From positions 20,633,108 to 20,697,107 of the forward strand of contig NC_088654.1 of NCBI RefSeq assembly GCF_964019385.1: a DNA stretch of 64,000 nucleotides, given 5' to 3'. The translations under genes were made by a program, and so were the position numbers. Positions 42,326-52,567 of the stretch are shown one piece after another (position 1 is the stretch's first letter; every line of letters starts with the position of its first letter). The stretch is from Sycon ciliatum. Taxonomy: Eukaryota; Porifera; Calcarea; Leucosolenida; Sycettidae. Under the pieces are notes generated by a model that worked only from the letters and a program-made list of their open reading frames with translations, ran no database searches and was not told where the DNA came from.

Positions 42326-42733
42326 CTCTCAACTGGTTATGCATCTCTATATATCTAGCATTTGGCGGCTCTATTCAGAGTCATTGCCGGCTCCATGTGG
42401 AGGCATTGGCGGCTCCATGCGGAGTCATTCGGCGGCTCCATGCAGAGTAATTGGCAGCTCCATGCGGAGTAATTCGGCGGCTCCATGCAGAGTCATTCGC
42501 TGGCTCCATGCGGAGTCATTCGCCGGCTCCATGCGGAGCATTCGCCGGCTCCATGCGGAGTCATTTGCCGGCTCCATGCGGAGTCATTTGCCGGCTCCAT
42601 GCGGAGTTATTCGCCTGCTCCAAGCGGAGTCATTTGCTGGCTCAGCTGTGAGCCATTATACCAGTTGCTCGAATCGGCACTCCCAGCTTAATGCAAAACT
42701 CGGTTGCTCTGTTGTGAGGTGGGGGGATGCTAA
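42326..42733 (+). repeat. Split repeat B1 with ~22-bp minisatellite
   Basis: Contains about a dozen units of GGCTCCATGCGGAGTCATTC. Copied at 42997-43405 with slight unit differences. Confidence 0.85.
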
Positions 42734-42918
42734 ATGAGCGTTAGCATGCTAACGCGAGTTAGCAGCCAGCCCAGCGAGCTGGCCCAACCTGCACGCATGC
42801 GCGAGTCACGTGGGCATGTGCCCTTCAAAATCCTGTACAATGTCTCTTTCATGTCATTGCTGTTTGGACTTTCGAGCGTGCAACTTGCGGAACAGGTGTT
42901 CCCAAAACAATTTCCTTC
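42734..42918 (+). repeat. Split direct repeat A2 (Ngaro-like 2)
   Basis: Copy of 40791-40975. Confidence 0.85.
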
Positions 42919-42996
42919 CAACCCTCCCACCCACTAGCTCAACTCATGTTTCTGGCGCACACATGACGGTATCTGTATAGTCCATGAGAATATAGG

Positions 42997-43405
42997 CTCT
43001 CAACTGGTTATGCATCTCTATATATCTAGCATTTGGCGGCTCTATTCAGAGTCACTGCCGGCTCCATGCGGAGGCATTGGCGGCTCCATGCGGAGTCATT
43101 CGGCGGCTCCATGCGGAGTAATTGGCAGCTCCATGCGGAGTAATTCGGCGGCTCCATGCGGAGTCATTCGCTGGCTCCATGCAGAGTCATTCGCCGGCTC
43201 CATGCGGAGTCATTCGCCGGCTCCATGCGGAGTCATTTGCCGGCTCCATGCGGAGTCATTTGCCGGCTCCATGCGGAGTCATTCGCCTGCTCCAAGCGGA
43301 GTCATTTGCTGGCTCAGCTGCGAGCCATTATACCAGTTGCTCGAATCGGCACTCCCAGCTTAATGCAAAACTCGGTTGCTCTGTTGTGAGGTGGGGGGAT
43401 GCTAA
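42997..43405 (+). repeat. Split repeat B2 with minisatellite
   Basis: Copy of B1, ends GGATGCTAA at 43405. Confidence 0.85.
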
Positions 43406-43679
43406 CATTAGAAATTTTCATCACAATGATAGTTGGACAACAAAGGAAAGATATTTATGGTCCCATAAGGTGAACATTATTAGATCTAAAACTGATGCAA
43501 GAGACACTGGTATTCTAAAGCTAGCACTATTGGAGGCATGATTACATTTATTTATTTATTTATTCAACATCTTATAGCTTCCGATGGCAGCCAAAACGGG
43601 AAGATGTGAGTGATAGCCAACCGTGGTTAAAGAAGGGGAAGATTATGTACATGAAAAGGAAACAGCCGGAAAGCTATAT

Positions 43680-44178
43680 TGATTAGTTTATTATTATTAT
43701 TATTATTATGGTGCACTCAGTCATCAGCAGGCCCTCAGATTCACTTAAAATTCTTTCAATGATGCAGAAGTCTTCACTGAGTCGGGAAGTTGAAGAATGG
43801 CGATCTTGTGAATTGCGTTGACTTGGCCTTGGGAAGAGACACTTTTTTCTGGTTGAGCGGCCCGAAACAAACCAGTTATAAGGCTTTATATGTTCAGGAA
43901 CACAACCCAAGAGCATTCGATGAACCAATACACAGAGGCAAGTTAGTCGACATAATAATTTTAACATAATTATATTGTTCAATTGCTATCGTAGTATGAG
44001 TGCGCTCATTTAACTTTCGTCAATATTAGGTTTCTTGTCTCCACGCCGATTTTTTAACCTTTCTCCTACTTAACTTCAGTTTAATTCGTTGGTATCCTTT
44101 AGTTTCTGGTTGCAAAGGTTGGGTTTCTTTGTGTGGATGTATACAGCTTCCAAAACATTCAGCAATCTAGCACTGCGT
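43680..44178 (-). pseudogene. PLE remnant with C-terminal endonuclease scrap
   Basis: 44103-44178 on the minus strand encodes RSARLLNVLEAVYIHTKKP then NLCNQK, the conserved end of PLE endonucleases. Nearby are a GTGCGCTCAT terminus (about 44000) and TTGTCTCCACGCCG (about 44035), both PLE end motifs, plus a (TTA)n tract at 43685-43708. A degraded PLE 3' end of a family shared with 53463-53583. Confidence 0.65.
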
Positions 44179-44199
44179 ACACTGCATATCCTTTAGTTC

Positions 44200-44680
44200 C
44201 GTATTTTTCCCCACTGATGATTATATGGACGAAGTATTTACACAAGAGAGTAGCCAAGAGTGAGAAGGAGAGCAGAACACTAGAGAACCACTGGAGCATG
44301 CGCTCTTCTATACTTGATAGGCTCTCGTTGCTATGGTGAAGGAGCGGGAAATACGAATAGTGATTATAGTACGGTCTTAGTATGAATACACCTATTACAC
44401 CTTGCAATGTCCACATGAAAATCCTTTGCTGGTACTGCTGGTGTTGTTTCAGTCACTAATCATACTGCTGCTTTCGTTGCAATGTCATCTCAATCTCCTT
44501 AAATATTCTTACAGGTATGTTAATTGTCTGCTCGATGTAAACATTGAAGCTGGCACGGTCGTCAGGTTATTAGCATCCAGTATTCTGCAAAATAGAACAC
44601 AGAAAGAGAAACAGGAGCCAGTACACTTGTCTAAACACATGCTTAATATTATTTCAATAAACGCCGCGGATACAACAATA
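44200..44680. other. Stretch without recognisable gene
   Basis: No recognised motif. Confidence 0.35.
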
Positions 44681-44689
44681 AATGAGAGA

Positions 44690-45270
44690 GCTTGGAAGCT
44701 CAGGGCCCTACGCTATGCTTTTTTGCCTAGCAAGAGGCAACTTTCTCTTCGCGATCGAGGGTAATACGACACCGTCTACCACCTTGATGACATAGGCAAA
44801 AAAAGCATAGGGATGTTATAAATTTTTCATTTCTATTTTTTTTTGTTCGTGTTGTGCGACCCGTGCGTAGGCTGCCATGCTCGATTGACTTCCGCTGATC
44901 AGCGCGATCACGTTGATCACGACTCGACTTTGTCAAATGCAACCCCCCTACTTTCTCTACTGCTATCTACAGGCCAGCTACTGAAGCGTCTCTGTACAAA
45001 ATATCAGACACCTGCGATGTACGTGACCGGCTCTGTGCTCGATTTTAGTATGCACTGTCAGCATAGGACGAAATCGATGTACCGGCACCTAAGGGTTAAG
45101 ACAAAACCTAGGATTCGAACCCGCACTATCGCCCTGCATGCATTCCCCCGATACACTTTGCATACATACTCATTCTTCCAGGTTGCTTCGCGTTATGGTC
45201 TTGCATTTGAAAGCCCTATTTGACCATTGTGGCCAGCTGTCTTTGATGGTACGGTACGGGACAGGTACGG
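44690..45270. repeat. Repeat of the 1-515 family
   Basis: GAGCTTGGAAGCTCAGGGCC at 44693, AAAAAGCATAGGGATG at 44802, minus-strand B box (GGATTCGAACCCGC) at 45112 and the GGTACGGTACGGGACAGG palindrome at 45249. Confidence 0.55.
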
Positions 45271-45524
45271 GATAGCTCCCTCCGTCTCTCCCTCCCTCCC
45301 TCCGTCTCTCTCTCTCTCTCTCTCTCTCTCTGTCATTCCTCTCCTCGCCCCCATCCCCATGTTGATTGCTGTGTACACCGATCCCGAGACCCTTGGTCGG
45401 GGGGAGTCCACCGCATCTAACCGGAGCAGCTCATGCAGCGCATACACCCCATTGTTGTTTCTTGTTTTGTCTTTGTTCTGCTTTCCCTTCTTCCGTAGGT
45501 ATGTGCAATGTGATAATAAAAAAC

Positions 45525-45719
45525 AGCCTCCAACATTTTCATCTGTAACTGACAGCCATGACATCCACGACACAAAACGGAGAAACATGAATTAGAATAC
45601 AATTGGCAACATTCAGGACGAGATACCAAGTGATTATACACAGAAGACTTACGAGGTCGAAACACCCACCCACACTCACTCCCACAATCTCCTATACCGA
45701 CGCACTCTCCCTCACTCAA
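45525..45719 (-). pseudogene. PLE endonuclease C-terminal scrap
   Basis: Minus strand: RPRKSSVYNHLVSRPECCQLYS, FSVLCRGCHGCQLQMKMLEAV in short segments, closest to PLE copies 1 and 2. It is cut after LEAV, where an unrelated sequence takes over. Confidence 0.75.
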
Positions 45720-46215
45720 CTGCTAGAATCTCCTCCGTAAGTACCATTTCCGTCGTCGCCCTCATCGTTTGCGGTCACGTCCAGTGTTGCCGTCACCTTT
45801 GGATTTGTGATGTGTGCGTGTGTATGCATGCACTTTGCGTGCAAGCGGTGAGAGTGAGCAGATCAAAAGAGATAAGCTCGATACGGTTGTGCTCAGTTGG
45901 CAAGCTGCGTCTGAATGCGGACGGTGTCCCGACAAGGAGTCTAGATTTCGTCTGTATCTGTAGATGGAGATTAGAGATAAGACAACTGCTGATATTGTGC
46001 TGCTCTGCTTCCTGACAAACATTGCGCTGCTGAACATCCGGGACATCGGAGTTTGATCGCTAGTGACAGGTAAGGAAGAGAAGGTTATGAAGAGGTGGGA
46101 GGTACATGAACATAATTACCAATCTACCCATTCGCCATGGAAAAGAGAAACTTACGTCGTTCATCGATGTTGCCGTGGAACTGTGTGTGTATGTGTCTCT
46201 GTCTCTCTCTGCCTC
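45720..46215. other. Stretch without recognisable gene
   Basis: No recognised motif. Confidence 0.35.

Positions 46216-46217
<2 letters not shown>

Positions 46218-46298
<81 letters not shown>
46218..46298. repeat. (GT)n microsatellite
   Basis: About 80 bp of GT dinucleotide. Confidence 0.95.
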
Positions 46299-46299
<1 letters not shown>

Positions 46300-46305
46300 T
46301 GTGTG

Positions 46306-46380
46306 TCCCATATGGTGCAGTGGTATGTGCAGTCGATTTCCAATCGAGAGGTTGCGGGTTCAATTCCCGACGATTATGGT
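46306..46380 (+). tRNA. tRNA-Gly-like sequence
   Basis: The anticodon loop TTTCCAA has U33 and anticodon TCC. The T arm GCGGG/CCCGA has four pairs and box B GGTTCAATTCC. The acceptor CCATA pairs with TATGG only after a 4-nt insertion. Probably a pseudo-tRNA or SINE head. Confidence 0.45.
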
Positions 46381-46717
46381 CGCACACGTCTTTCTTCTCT
46401 TTCTTGGACTCTTCCTGACTTTTCTTTCATTCTCCTGGGTGGTTACCAACAGCCAGTGTATGCCGGAGTATGTGGTGTGGTGTGTGTGTAAAAAAATGGA
46501 AAAAAATTGAAATGAAAAATAGGGATTCACTGGCCAGAAAAAGTCACTTCAAACAGCTGTGTGGTGGATACCAGGCTAAAAATAGTGGCGGTCAATTCAT
46601 CAGCCTTGCAAGCTGTTGAATGGTGTAATCCCAGCACAAGTTGCTATGTCTAACATAGCTGTTCGCTATCATCGCTTCCGCGATGGGCATGTCTGAGGTC
46701 TGAGGTCTGAGGTGTGT

Positions 46718-46719
<2 letters not shown>

Positions 46720-46782
<63 letters not shown>

Positions 46783-46798
46783 TCTCTCTCTCTCCATC
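46720..46798. repeat. (TC)n microsatellite
   Basis: Imperfect CT dinucleotide repeat. Confidence 0.95.
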
Positions 46799-46808
46799 TC
46801 CGTACACT

Positions 46809-48163
46809 TCACTTTGTTCCACTATGGCTCCCTCTGTGTCTTAAAAATACAAAATGTGGGGAATAGATCTCCATGTGGCCGTGGCTGTTGAATTTATTTT
46901 CCTGAGAACGAGAAAGTATTCTGTCTCTGCTGCTATGTCCTTTGTTGATGTGATTTCGACGTGAGCTGCGGGTCATTCGCGTTGTTTTTAGACTTACAAG
47001 TGCGTCGGACGCAATGTCAAACCCTTTGTGGGCCATAATCACATCGCCTTTGTCCAGCAGCTTCAGTAGTTCGCATCTCCTTACCAACTCCTTGTCAGAC
47101 GTTCGTCCGCCATCCAGCTGCGACACAAACGACAGAGCACCACCAGGTGTTGTTCCTGCATGCGCTTTAACAGTGTTACGTTGCTTGTATTCCGACCATG
47201 TGGCAGCTTGAGTAGTGGGGCTCTTTGGCTTTTCTATCGGAATCTCCAACGCATCGATGATAATCCGTGTCCGTGGATACATTTCACGGAACGACAGTGA
47301 CATTAGCTCATCCACTTGGGATCTGCTCGGCAAGATCGGGATTTGGCGAAGTGCATTGGCAGCCAACGGAATCCAATGGCGGATAATCCTGGATATTGTT
47401 GGTTGGGAGACACCAGTTAGCCGTGCCAGCTCCTCTTTCGGATAATCCTTCCACACCTTCACCATTGCAATAAAAAGCAGTCTTCCAGTGGAAGGATTGG
47501 TGCAGTACCTCTTGCTTGGGTGGCAGAACGGGTGGACAAAACAAGTTTGAACATCTCCTCAAACTGTCCGAATGTTCTGAACCCAGTATACCAGCGAATG
47601 TTTTTGTTCGATGTGAACTGCCGTGCCGTAAAACGCTGCCTTTCAAGCTGAGCTTCGAGGATCGTGTTTTGGTCTTTCAATAGCTCTAGCTGTGATTTCA
47701 GGTCCAAGATCTCATCCCTCAGCCGCTGATTCTCTTCGACAACGTCCACCTCTCCAGTATCCTCGGTGCTGGCCACTTCTTCCTCATCCACCGTCATACT
47801 TTCTTCCTCGGCCTCACTCGCTTTCTTGGAGGTCAGTGTTTAACGGTCCACCGCTGGGATGGTCCAAGCAAATACAGAGGGAACTTCATCGTCATTCTCG
47901 CGTTGCAGGGCTGGGAAATGTGCTCCACATACACGCACATCGTTTGTTGCAGCCACCATTAAATTTTGTTTTTGAACAGCATCTTTCCACGATTTGATTA
48001 ATTTTCTTTGCCGTTTAGCTAGATGTGGATCAGCGCTTTCGGGCAGGGATTTGGGGAACTTGGCGAACGGCAACGTCCTGCACACGCTGCAAGCGCCCCT
48101 ACAGCTGACACGCTTTGCCGTATTCCCACATTGTGGGAGAAACCAGCGACCGCTTGGGAACAA
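46809..48163 (-). pseudogene. THAP-domain DDE transposase (ISL2EU/Harbinger-like), broken
   Basis: Three minus-strand pieces. First (48163-47840): C2CH THAP-like finger, CSVCRTLPFAKFPKSL with the IKSWKDAV helix and VCGAHFP. Second (47797-47459): a coiled coil (EENQRLRDEILDLKSQLELLKDQ in short segments) and IRWYTGFRTFGQFEEMF. Third (47465-46809): helix-turn-helix (EELARLTGVSQPTISRI), IIDALEIPIEKP with the first catalytic Asp, SEYKQRNTVKAHAGTTPGG, and GDVIMAHKGFDI where the family usually has an Asp (A-D-R-G-F). Frameshifts occur between pieces and after the KGF motif. Dead element; THAP plus DDE_Tnp_4-type order is as in ISL2EU. Confidence 0.78.
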
Positions 48164-48184
48164 TGAACATATTGTTGGCCGGTA

Positions 48185-48785
48185 TAATAGTTCATACTGT
48201 AATAAGTTGTTGAATGTCTTGGTCTTTGAGAAGTTGTTGTAGTCTGCTCCAATGTTGACGACGGCAAGGTTTGGTCAGAAGGTGGTGGATTCGGCAGGGG
48301 GCGTATGCCTGGCGTTTGTTGAGGAGGCATAGCCTTCCTGGGTTTGCCACGATCTATGATAGTGATGGACATTGGTGTCGGCTTTGCTGTCTTTTCACCA
48401 TCGACTACCGTCACCGCTATTGCTATTGCTGATGCTGCAGGCACCAAAGAGTCTGTTAAACCAGCACCGGATAACCTGACTGGATTTGGTGGAGAAGGCT
48501 GGGGCAGGACAGGTAGTGGGTGCTTCCGTGGCCTGCCACGCCTAGGCCGGTCTCTGCGTGCTTCCTCTGATAGAATGTGAAGCGGTGTGTGTTGTTTAAT
48601 CCGTGCGCTCCGGTGCTGAACAGTTCTACCAACATAACGGCTAGCACAACGCCGGAATTCAAAGTTGTATAAAAGATGACTGAGTTGGTGGGTTGGTAGA
48701 ACGTCCTTCAGCACCGTGAACGCACGCATTGTGCAGTGTAGACGGGTGTGAAGTGCACTGCATAGTAGGTTTGTTCTACAACTAA
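48185..48785 (-). pseudogene. PLE GIY-YIG fragment
   Basis: MRAFTVLKDVLPTHQLSHLL, YNFEFRRCASRYVGRTVQH, RIKQHTPLHIL, then AT-hook RPRRGRPRKHP and the start of the linker. The first Cys of the C-x2-C pair is Phe (FEFRRC). The C-terminal half is missing. Inserted between a LINE endonuclease piece and the transposase. Confidence 0.8.
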
Positions 48786-48789
48786 GCGG

Positions 48790-49155
48790 ACTTAAGCGGG
48801 TGATGTTACTGTGGCTGAAGCCAGAGATGGCCTGGTCCAGGCACGATGTAGGTGTGTGTTGGCATAGGTGGGTGGCAACGGAGAAGTGTTGTGTGAGGCC
48901 ATGAGTCTGGCACAGCCAAAAAAGGTCCTCACCTGAGGCATCAGTGCTGTTGTTGGAGTGCCACAAGCAGTTCTTGGCGTTGAAATAGCTAAGGAGAACT
49001 ATCTCATCTTGGGGTCTTTCAACTATCTTTATGACTCTCTCCAGTTCCATCACGAACTCTGCCGGGTCGGACCGTGGGGGACGGTAGATGTTCCCTACCA
49101 CAAGGGAGGCTTGGCCGGTTGTTATTCTAATCCAAATACATTGCGCGTGAGTCAT
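48790..49155 (-). pseudogene. LINE AP endonuclease fragment
   Basis: GNIYRPPRSDPAEF, then LLSYFNAKN (the usual GDFNAK, with Gly-Asp changed to Ser-Tyr), LWHSNNSTDASGEDL and TSCLDQAISG. A jockey/CR1-type endonuclease, truncated by the PLE piece. Confidence 0.7.
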
Positions 49156-49237
49156 GGGAATGGTAAGTGTCTAGTGTTGGCAGCTGTACGGTATGTATGT
49201 ATTCATTGCTACCCGGTTCGGCTTCATTTCCTCGGTG

Positions 49238-49281
49238 CTGCCCTGATGAGTCCACAAAGGACGAAACAGTTCTGTCCGCAG
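49238..49281 (+). ncRNA. Hammerhead ribozyme (dimer unit 1)
   Basis: Stem I CUGCC/CGCAG (4 of 5 pairs), CUGAUGA, stem II GUCC-ACAAA-GGAC, GAAA, stem III ACAG/CUGU, cleavage after GUC. Confidence 0.85.
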
Positions 49282-49468
49282 ATTTTGCTTCTGCTCTTGT
49301 GGCAATTGAGCACTCTCACGTGGGGTAGTGCCTTTGCTGTCTGCATTATGCAGAGCTCACTGACTTGTCACTTTGATCACCCTGGCAAAGTATATTCGGA
49401 CTGGTTTAAATCTAGGTTTGGAAAATATATTTCTCATTGCTACCAGGGTCGGCCTCATTTCCTCTGTG

Positions 49469-49512
49469 CTGCGCTGATGAGTCCTCAAAGGACGAAACAG
49501 TTCTGTCTGCAG
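49469..49512 (+). ncRNA. Hammerhead ribozyme (dimer unit 2)
   Basis: Stem I CUGCG/UGCAG (one wobble), CUGAUGA, stem II GUCC-UCAAA-GGAC, GAAA, stem III ACAG/CUGU, cleavage after GUC. Confidence 0.9.
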
Positions 49513-49525
49513 ATTATTCCCGTAG

Positions 49526-49740
49526 CTATGCAGAAGGCGTTACTTCAGTAAGTCTGGCATTAGCCAGGGTCCACATAGCTTTAATTCCGTGTTTGTTTGT
49601 TTGGGCCATCGGCATGCCTGGCGCTATCCCGTACCTTTCCTGTACCGCACCATCAAGGACAGCATTGGCATGCCTGGCGCTATCCCGTACCTGTCCCGTA
49701 CCATACCATCGAAGACAGCCAGCCAGACAGCCAGACATCA
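49526..49740. repeat. CCCGTAGCTATGCAG repeat and GGTACGGGA palindrome
   Basis: CCCGTAGCTATGCAGAAGRC, then GGCGCTAGCCAGGGTCCACA, GCATGCCTGGCGCTATCCCG. Copies at 55567-55740, 56136-56460, 57090-57290 and 57530-57600. Confidence 0.6.
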
Positions 49741-49799
49741 ATACGGTGTTGTATGGTATAAGGATGTCGTATAGCATGTCGTACAACAGTACGATGACA

Positions 49800-50225
49800 T
49801 TGTGCGAGTGCTATCCCGAGCATTATGTTAGCATTACCAAAGCATAGACTGGATGTGTATTATAGGAGGCCCAAGTTGCTGAAGATCAGTAGTCATTGCT
49901 GATAACGTGCAGAAGAACTAAATCCACAGCTTCTTTTGCCGTCGGACAGGATGCATATTATAGGAGACTTTAAAGTTATGTGATGTGCTCCACAGGTAAC
50001 GATGAATTTGGCCGTCAGCAACAGTTAAGAACAAGCACACTGTCAGGTGGCCGTTTTAAAGATTGCTGAAAGGGTTTTTCTACGGTTAATATGGCCGAAT
50101 AGTACCTCCCTCTGGCATAGGTCCTCGTCTTCCTATTTCTCTCTGATTGTTAATTTTTTCGAACTTGTAATTACCGGTACATTTACATATACTTACTCTT
50201 GACTCTTTGTTGCCATCTTCATTAG
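49800..50225. other. Stretch without recognisable gene
   Basis: No recognised motif. Confidence 0.35.
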
Positions 50226-50339
50226 GTCCATCAAATAGTAGTAATAGGTTTTTCATTTGACCCGACGAGACCACACGACGCTTGCAGACCACAGCACGAA
50301 CAGTTCACCAGCCACACTCCACGAAAGCAAGTAGTGTTA

Positions 50340-50394
50340 CTCCTGACAAGTCTTGTTTCGTTCCATAAAGTTGACGGGGAACTCATCAGAGGAG
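50340..50394 (-). ncRNA. Hammerhead ribozyme (175-bp unit 1)
   Basis: Stem I CUCCU/AGGAG, CUGAUGA, stem II GUUCC/GGAAC with a 13-nt loop, GAAA, stem III ACAAG/CUUGU, cleavage after GUC. Larger stem III than the PLE types. Confidence 0.92.
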
Positions 50395-50514
50395 AAGCAG
50401 TTGTTGAATGAAGGGGTTAAGCTGAATAATGCTATTTTATAGAGAAGACACGACGCTTGCAGACCACAGCACGAACAGTTCACCAGCCACACTCCACGAA
50501 AGCAAGTAGTGTTA

Positions 50515-50569
50515 CTCCTGACAAGTCTTGTTTCGTTCCATAAAGTTGACGGGGAACTCATCAGAGGAG
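50515..50569 (-). ncRNA. Hammerhead ribozyme (175-bp unit 2)
   Basis: Identical to 50340-50394. Confidence 0.92.
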
Positions 50570-50915
50570 AAGCAGTTGTTGAATGAAGGGGTTAAGCTGA
50601 ATAATGCTATTTTATAGAGAAGATACCGGCGCAGGGTGTAAACACTCAACTAACTCATATCATGTGACAAATCAGTACTCTTTGTGACGTGTAAATTAGC
50701 GCAATCTATTCCTGTGTACCTCTCCTTCTCATTGTGATTGATTTAGCACTTGTGATTGTTGTGTTTGGTAGGGTTCATAACACCTCCATTCTGCACTATT
50801 CCTTTTGTGTTGATTTGTCACATAATATGAGTTAGTTGAGTGTTTACACCCTGCGCCGGTATCTTCTCTATAAAATAGCATTATTCAGCTTAACCCCTTC
50901 ATTCAACAACTGCTT

Positions 50916-50970
50916 CTCCTCTGATGAGTTCCCCGTCAACTTTATGGAACGAAACAAGACTTGTCAGGAG
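50916..50970 (+). ncRNA. Hammerhead ribozyme (inverted arm)
   Basis: Inverse copy of 50340-50394. Confidence 0.92.
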
Positions 50971-51099
50971 TAACACTCCTTGCTTTCGTGGAGTGTGGCT
51001 GGTGAACTGTTCGTGCTGTGGTCTGCAAGCGTCGTGTGGTCTCGTCGGGTCAAATGAAAAACCTATTATTACTCTTGACTGTTTTCTCATTTTCTCAAG

Positions 51100-51500
51100 T
51101 GCAGCTTTATCGAACCACACTTTTTATTCTATCGCCATCATAATATTGGGCATCGATGCCCGTTTGGTTTGTGATGTAAAATAAAACTTCAAACAAAAAA
51201 GGCAAGACATTATTGTATTATTGTATTGTATCATATTGTATGAAATATAATTTTACCTCATTGGCTCAACAGCTCAATGTATTACTACAAAAGGCCAGAA
51301 AATCCGATTATAAGGAGATAAAAAAGAAAAGAAGGAGCAAAGCAAAAGTGGATGAAGTGGGAGAAAATAACAATCCGCAATAAAATATGCAATATACTTT
51401 TGCCTAACTCATATTCAAACTGATTGAAACGTTTTTGCAATACAATGATGTAGCCAATCAATGGAAAAAACCATTTCCATTAGTTCTAATGACATGCATG
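51100..51500. other. Stretch without recognisable gene
   Basis: AT-rich. 51215-51350 resembles, inverted, 33760-33800 (CAATACAATAATA), so probably the edge of a dispersed repeat. Confidence 0.4.
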
Positions 51501-51504
51501 ATGA

Positions 51505-51875
51505 GTTAGGCAAGAAAGCATAGCGTACGGCCCTGAGCTTCCAAGCTCCCTCGTTTATACAAAAGAGAAAGGGAAGTACAAGTTACCCTATACTGTCCAC
51601 CGACACCAACAGTCACTAAACAATCAGCTCATTCGAAAACATTGCACGAACCTTCCAAGTCGGAAGGCTGTTGGAGTGCGCATCCAAGATGTGCTAGAGC
51701 TGTTAGCCAGTTAGTTGTTGAACATCAGTACCGTCGGTCAGTGTCGTGCAATGTTATCGCATGAGCCGATTGTTTAGTAACTGGTGGTGTTAGTGGGCAG
51801 TATAGCGTAACTTGTAGTACCTCGGTCCTTACTCTTTTGTATAAATTAAACCTTGGCTCCCCATCCGAGTTTATT
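51505..51875. repeat. Palindromic copy of the 3788-4140 repeat
   Basis: The two halves, 51545-51680 and 51680-51875, are inverted versions of GCTCTAGCACATCTTGGATG and CAAGTTACRCTATACTGTCC. Preceded by the GGCCCTGAGCTTCCAAGCTC tail. Confidence 0.65.
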
Positions 51876-51996
51876 AATTATTCCTAATATTAACGCAATG
51901 GACAGAGTGAGTTGCGCACTCAGTATGAACACAGAAATACAAAGTAACTAGTCCAGCAACTTCAGGGTGAGGACTCTCACTAGTAAGGGTAGCATC

Positions 51997-52000
51997 ATAG

Positions 52001-52055
<55 letters not shown>

Positions 52056-52071
52056 AGCAGCAGCAGCAGCA
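51997..52071. repeat. (ATAG)n(AG)n(CAG)n compound microsatellite
   Basis: Three adjoining short tandem tracts. Confidence 0.92.
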
Positions 52072-52567
52072 GCCACGTCATTCAAAGCATCAGTGCTGAC
52101 AGCTGGAGTAGTGCGAAGCCTTTTTGTAGTACAGTATTAGATGCATTCCTTTCCCCTACTTCAATGCAAAGGACTTACAGGTATATGACATTTTTAAGTG
52201 GTGTGAACAATCCTTCTGGGAATGCTTTTAATTTATTGTTGCTCATGTAACTGCAGAAAAAAAAGCATGAGGATATACTCGGATACTGAGCCAGAAATAA
52301 TTGTAAAAAAGAGAAGAAACACATTCCCCTCTTCGGTCCTACGTAACCACGAACCTTCCAAGTTGGAAGGCTGTTGGTTCGCGCACTGGAGATGTGTCAG
52401 AGGTAGGTCTCGTGTCGCTGAATGTCTCAGTAGCCTGTCAGTTTTGTACCTTATTATTGTGCCCTATTATCGCACTTTCTGACTGTTTATCATCTTGTTA
52501 CAGTCGTGGATATTTGCTGCATAACTCGTTCTCATGTGTTTCTTCTCTTTTTTTAAACATTAGGATA

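Larger units (their letters stand above)
40791..43405 (+). mobile_element. Non-autonomous Ngaro-like element with split direct repeats
   Basis: A1 (40791-40975), internal, B1 (42326-42733), A2 (42734-42918), B2 (42997-43405): the same topology as 5333-10508. The B1/A2 junction and the right end share GGATGCTAA. The internal part has gag relics but no RT or recombinase. The start region keeps TTGGTGCCTGAAACAATG, also found at the gag start of the autonomous copy. No target duplication is visible. Confidence 0.82.
48019..49155 (-). other. 378-aa chimeric ORF across three elements
   Basis: One uninterrupted frame reads LINE endonuclease (49155-48800), then PLE GIY-YIG plus AT-hook (48785-48190), then an out-of-register pass through the THAP region. 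Whether it is expressed is unknown; chance fusion is the simplest reading. Confidence 0.6.
49200..49560 (+). mobile_element. 231-bp hammerhead tandem dimer (retrozyme-like)
   Basis: ATTGCTACC...CGAAACAGTTCTGTC blocks of ~90 bp recur at 231 bp spacing, each with a hammerhead. Two ribozymes flanking a monomer-sized, non-coding body is the layout of animal and plant retrozymes. The second unit is partial. Confidence 0.65.
50229..51095. mobile_element. Foldback element containing a 175-bp hammerhead tandem dimer
   Basis: The left arm holds two nearly identical 175-bp units (about 50273-50447 and 50448-50622), each with a minus-strand hammerhead. The right arm (about 50800-51085) is an inverted single copy with a plus-strand hammerhead. 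Outer ends AATAGGTTTTTCATTTGACC/GGTCAAATGAAAAACCTATT are inverted too. Non-coding. Confidence 0.82.

Noticed and set aside
42306-43541. ORFs rich in GSMRSHSPAPCGV repeats
   Set aside because: They arise from the ~22-bp minisatellite in the Ngaro-like B repeats, open in several frames.
43700-43740. CTGATGACTGAG on the minus strand
   Set aside because: No GAAA block or closing stem II follows; only the CUGAUGA motif matches.
46060-46491. ORFs of up to 142 aa over the (GT)n tract
   Set aside because: Translation of a dinucleotide repeat (CVCVCV, THTHTH).
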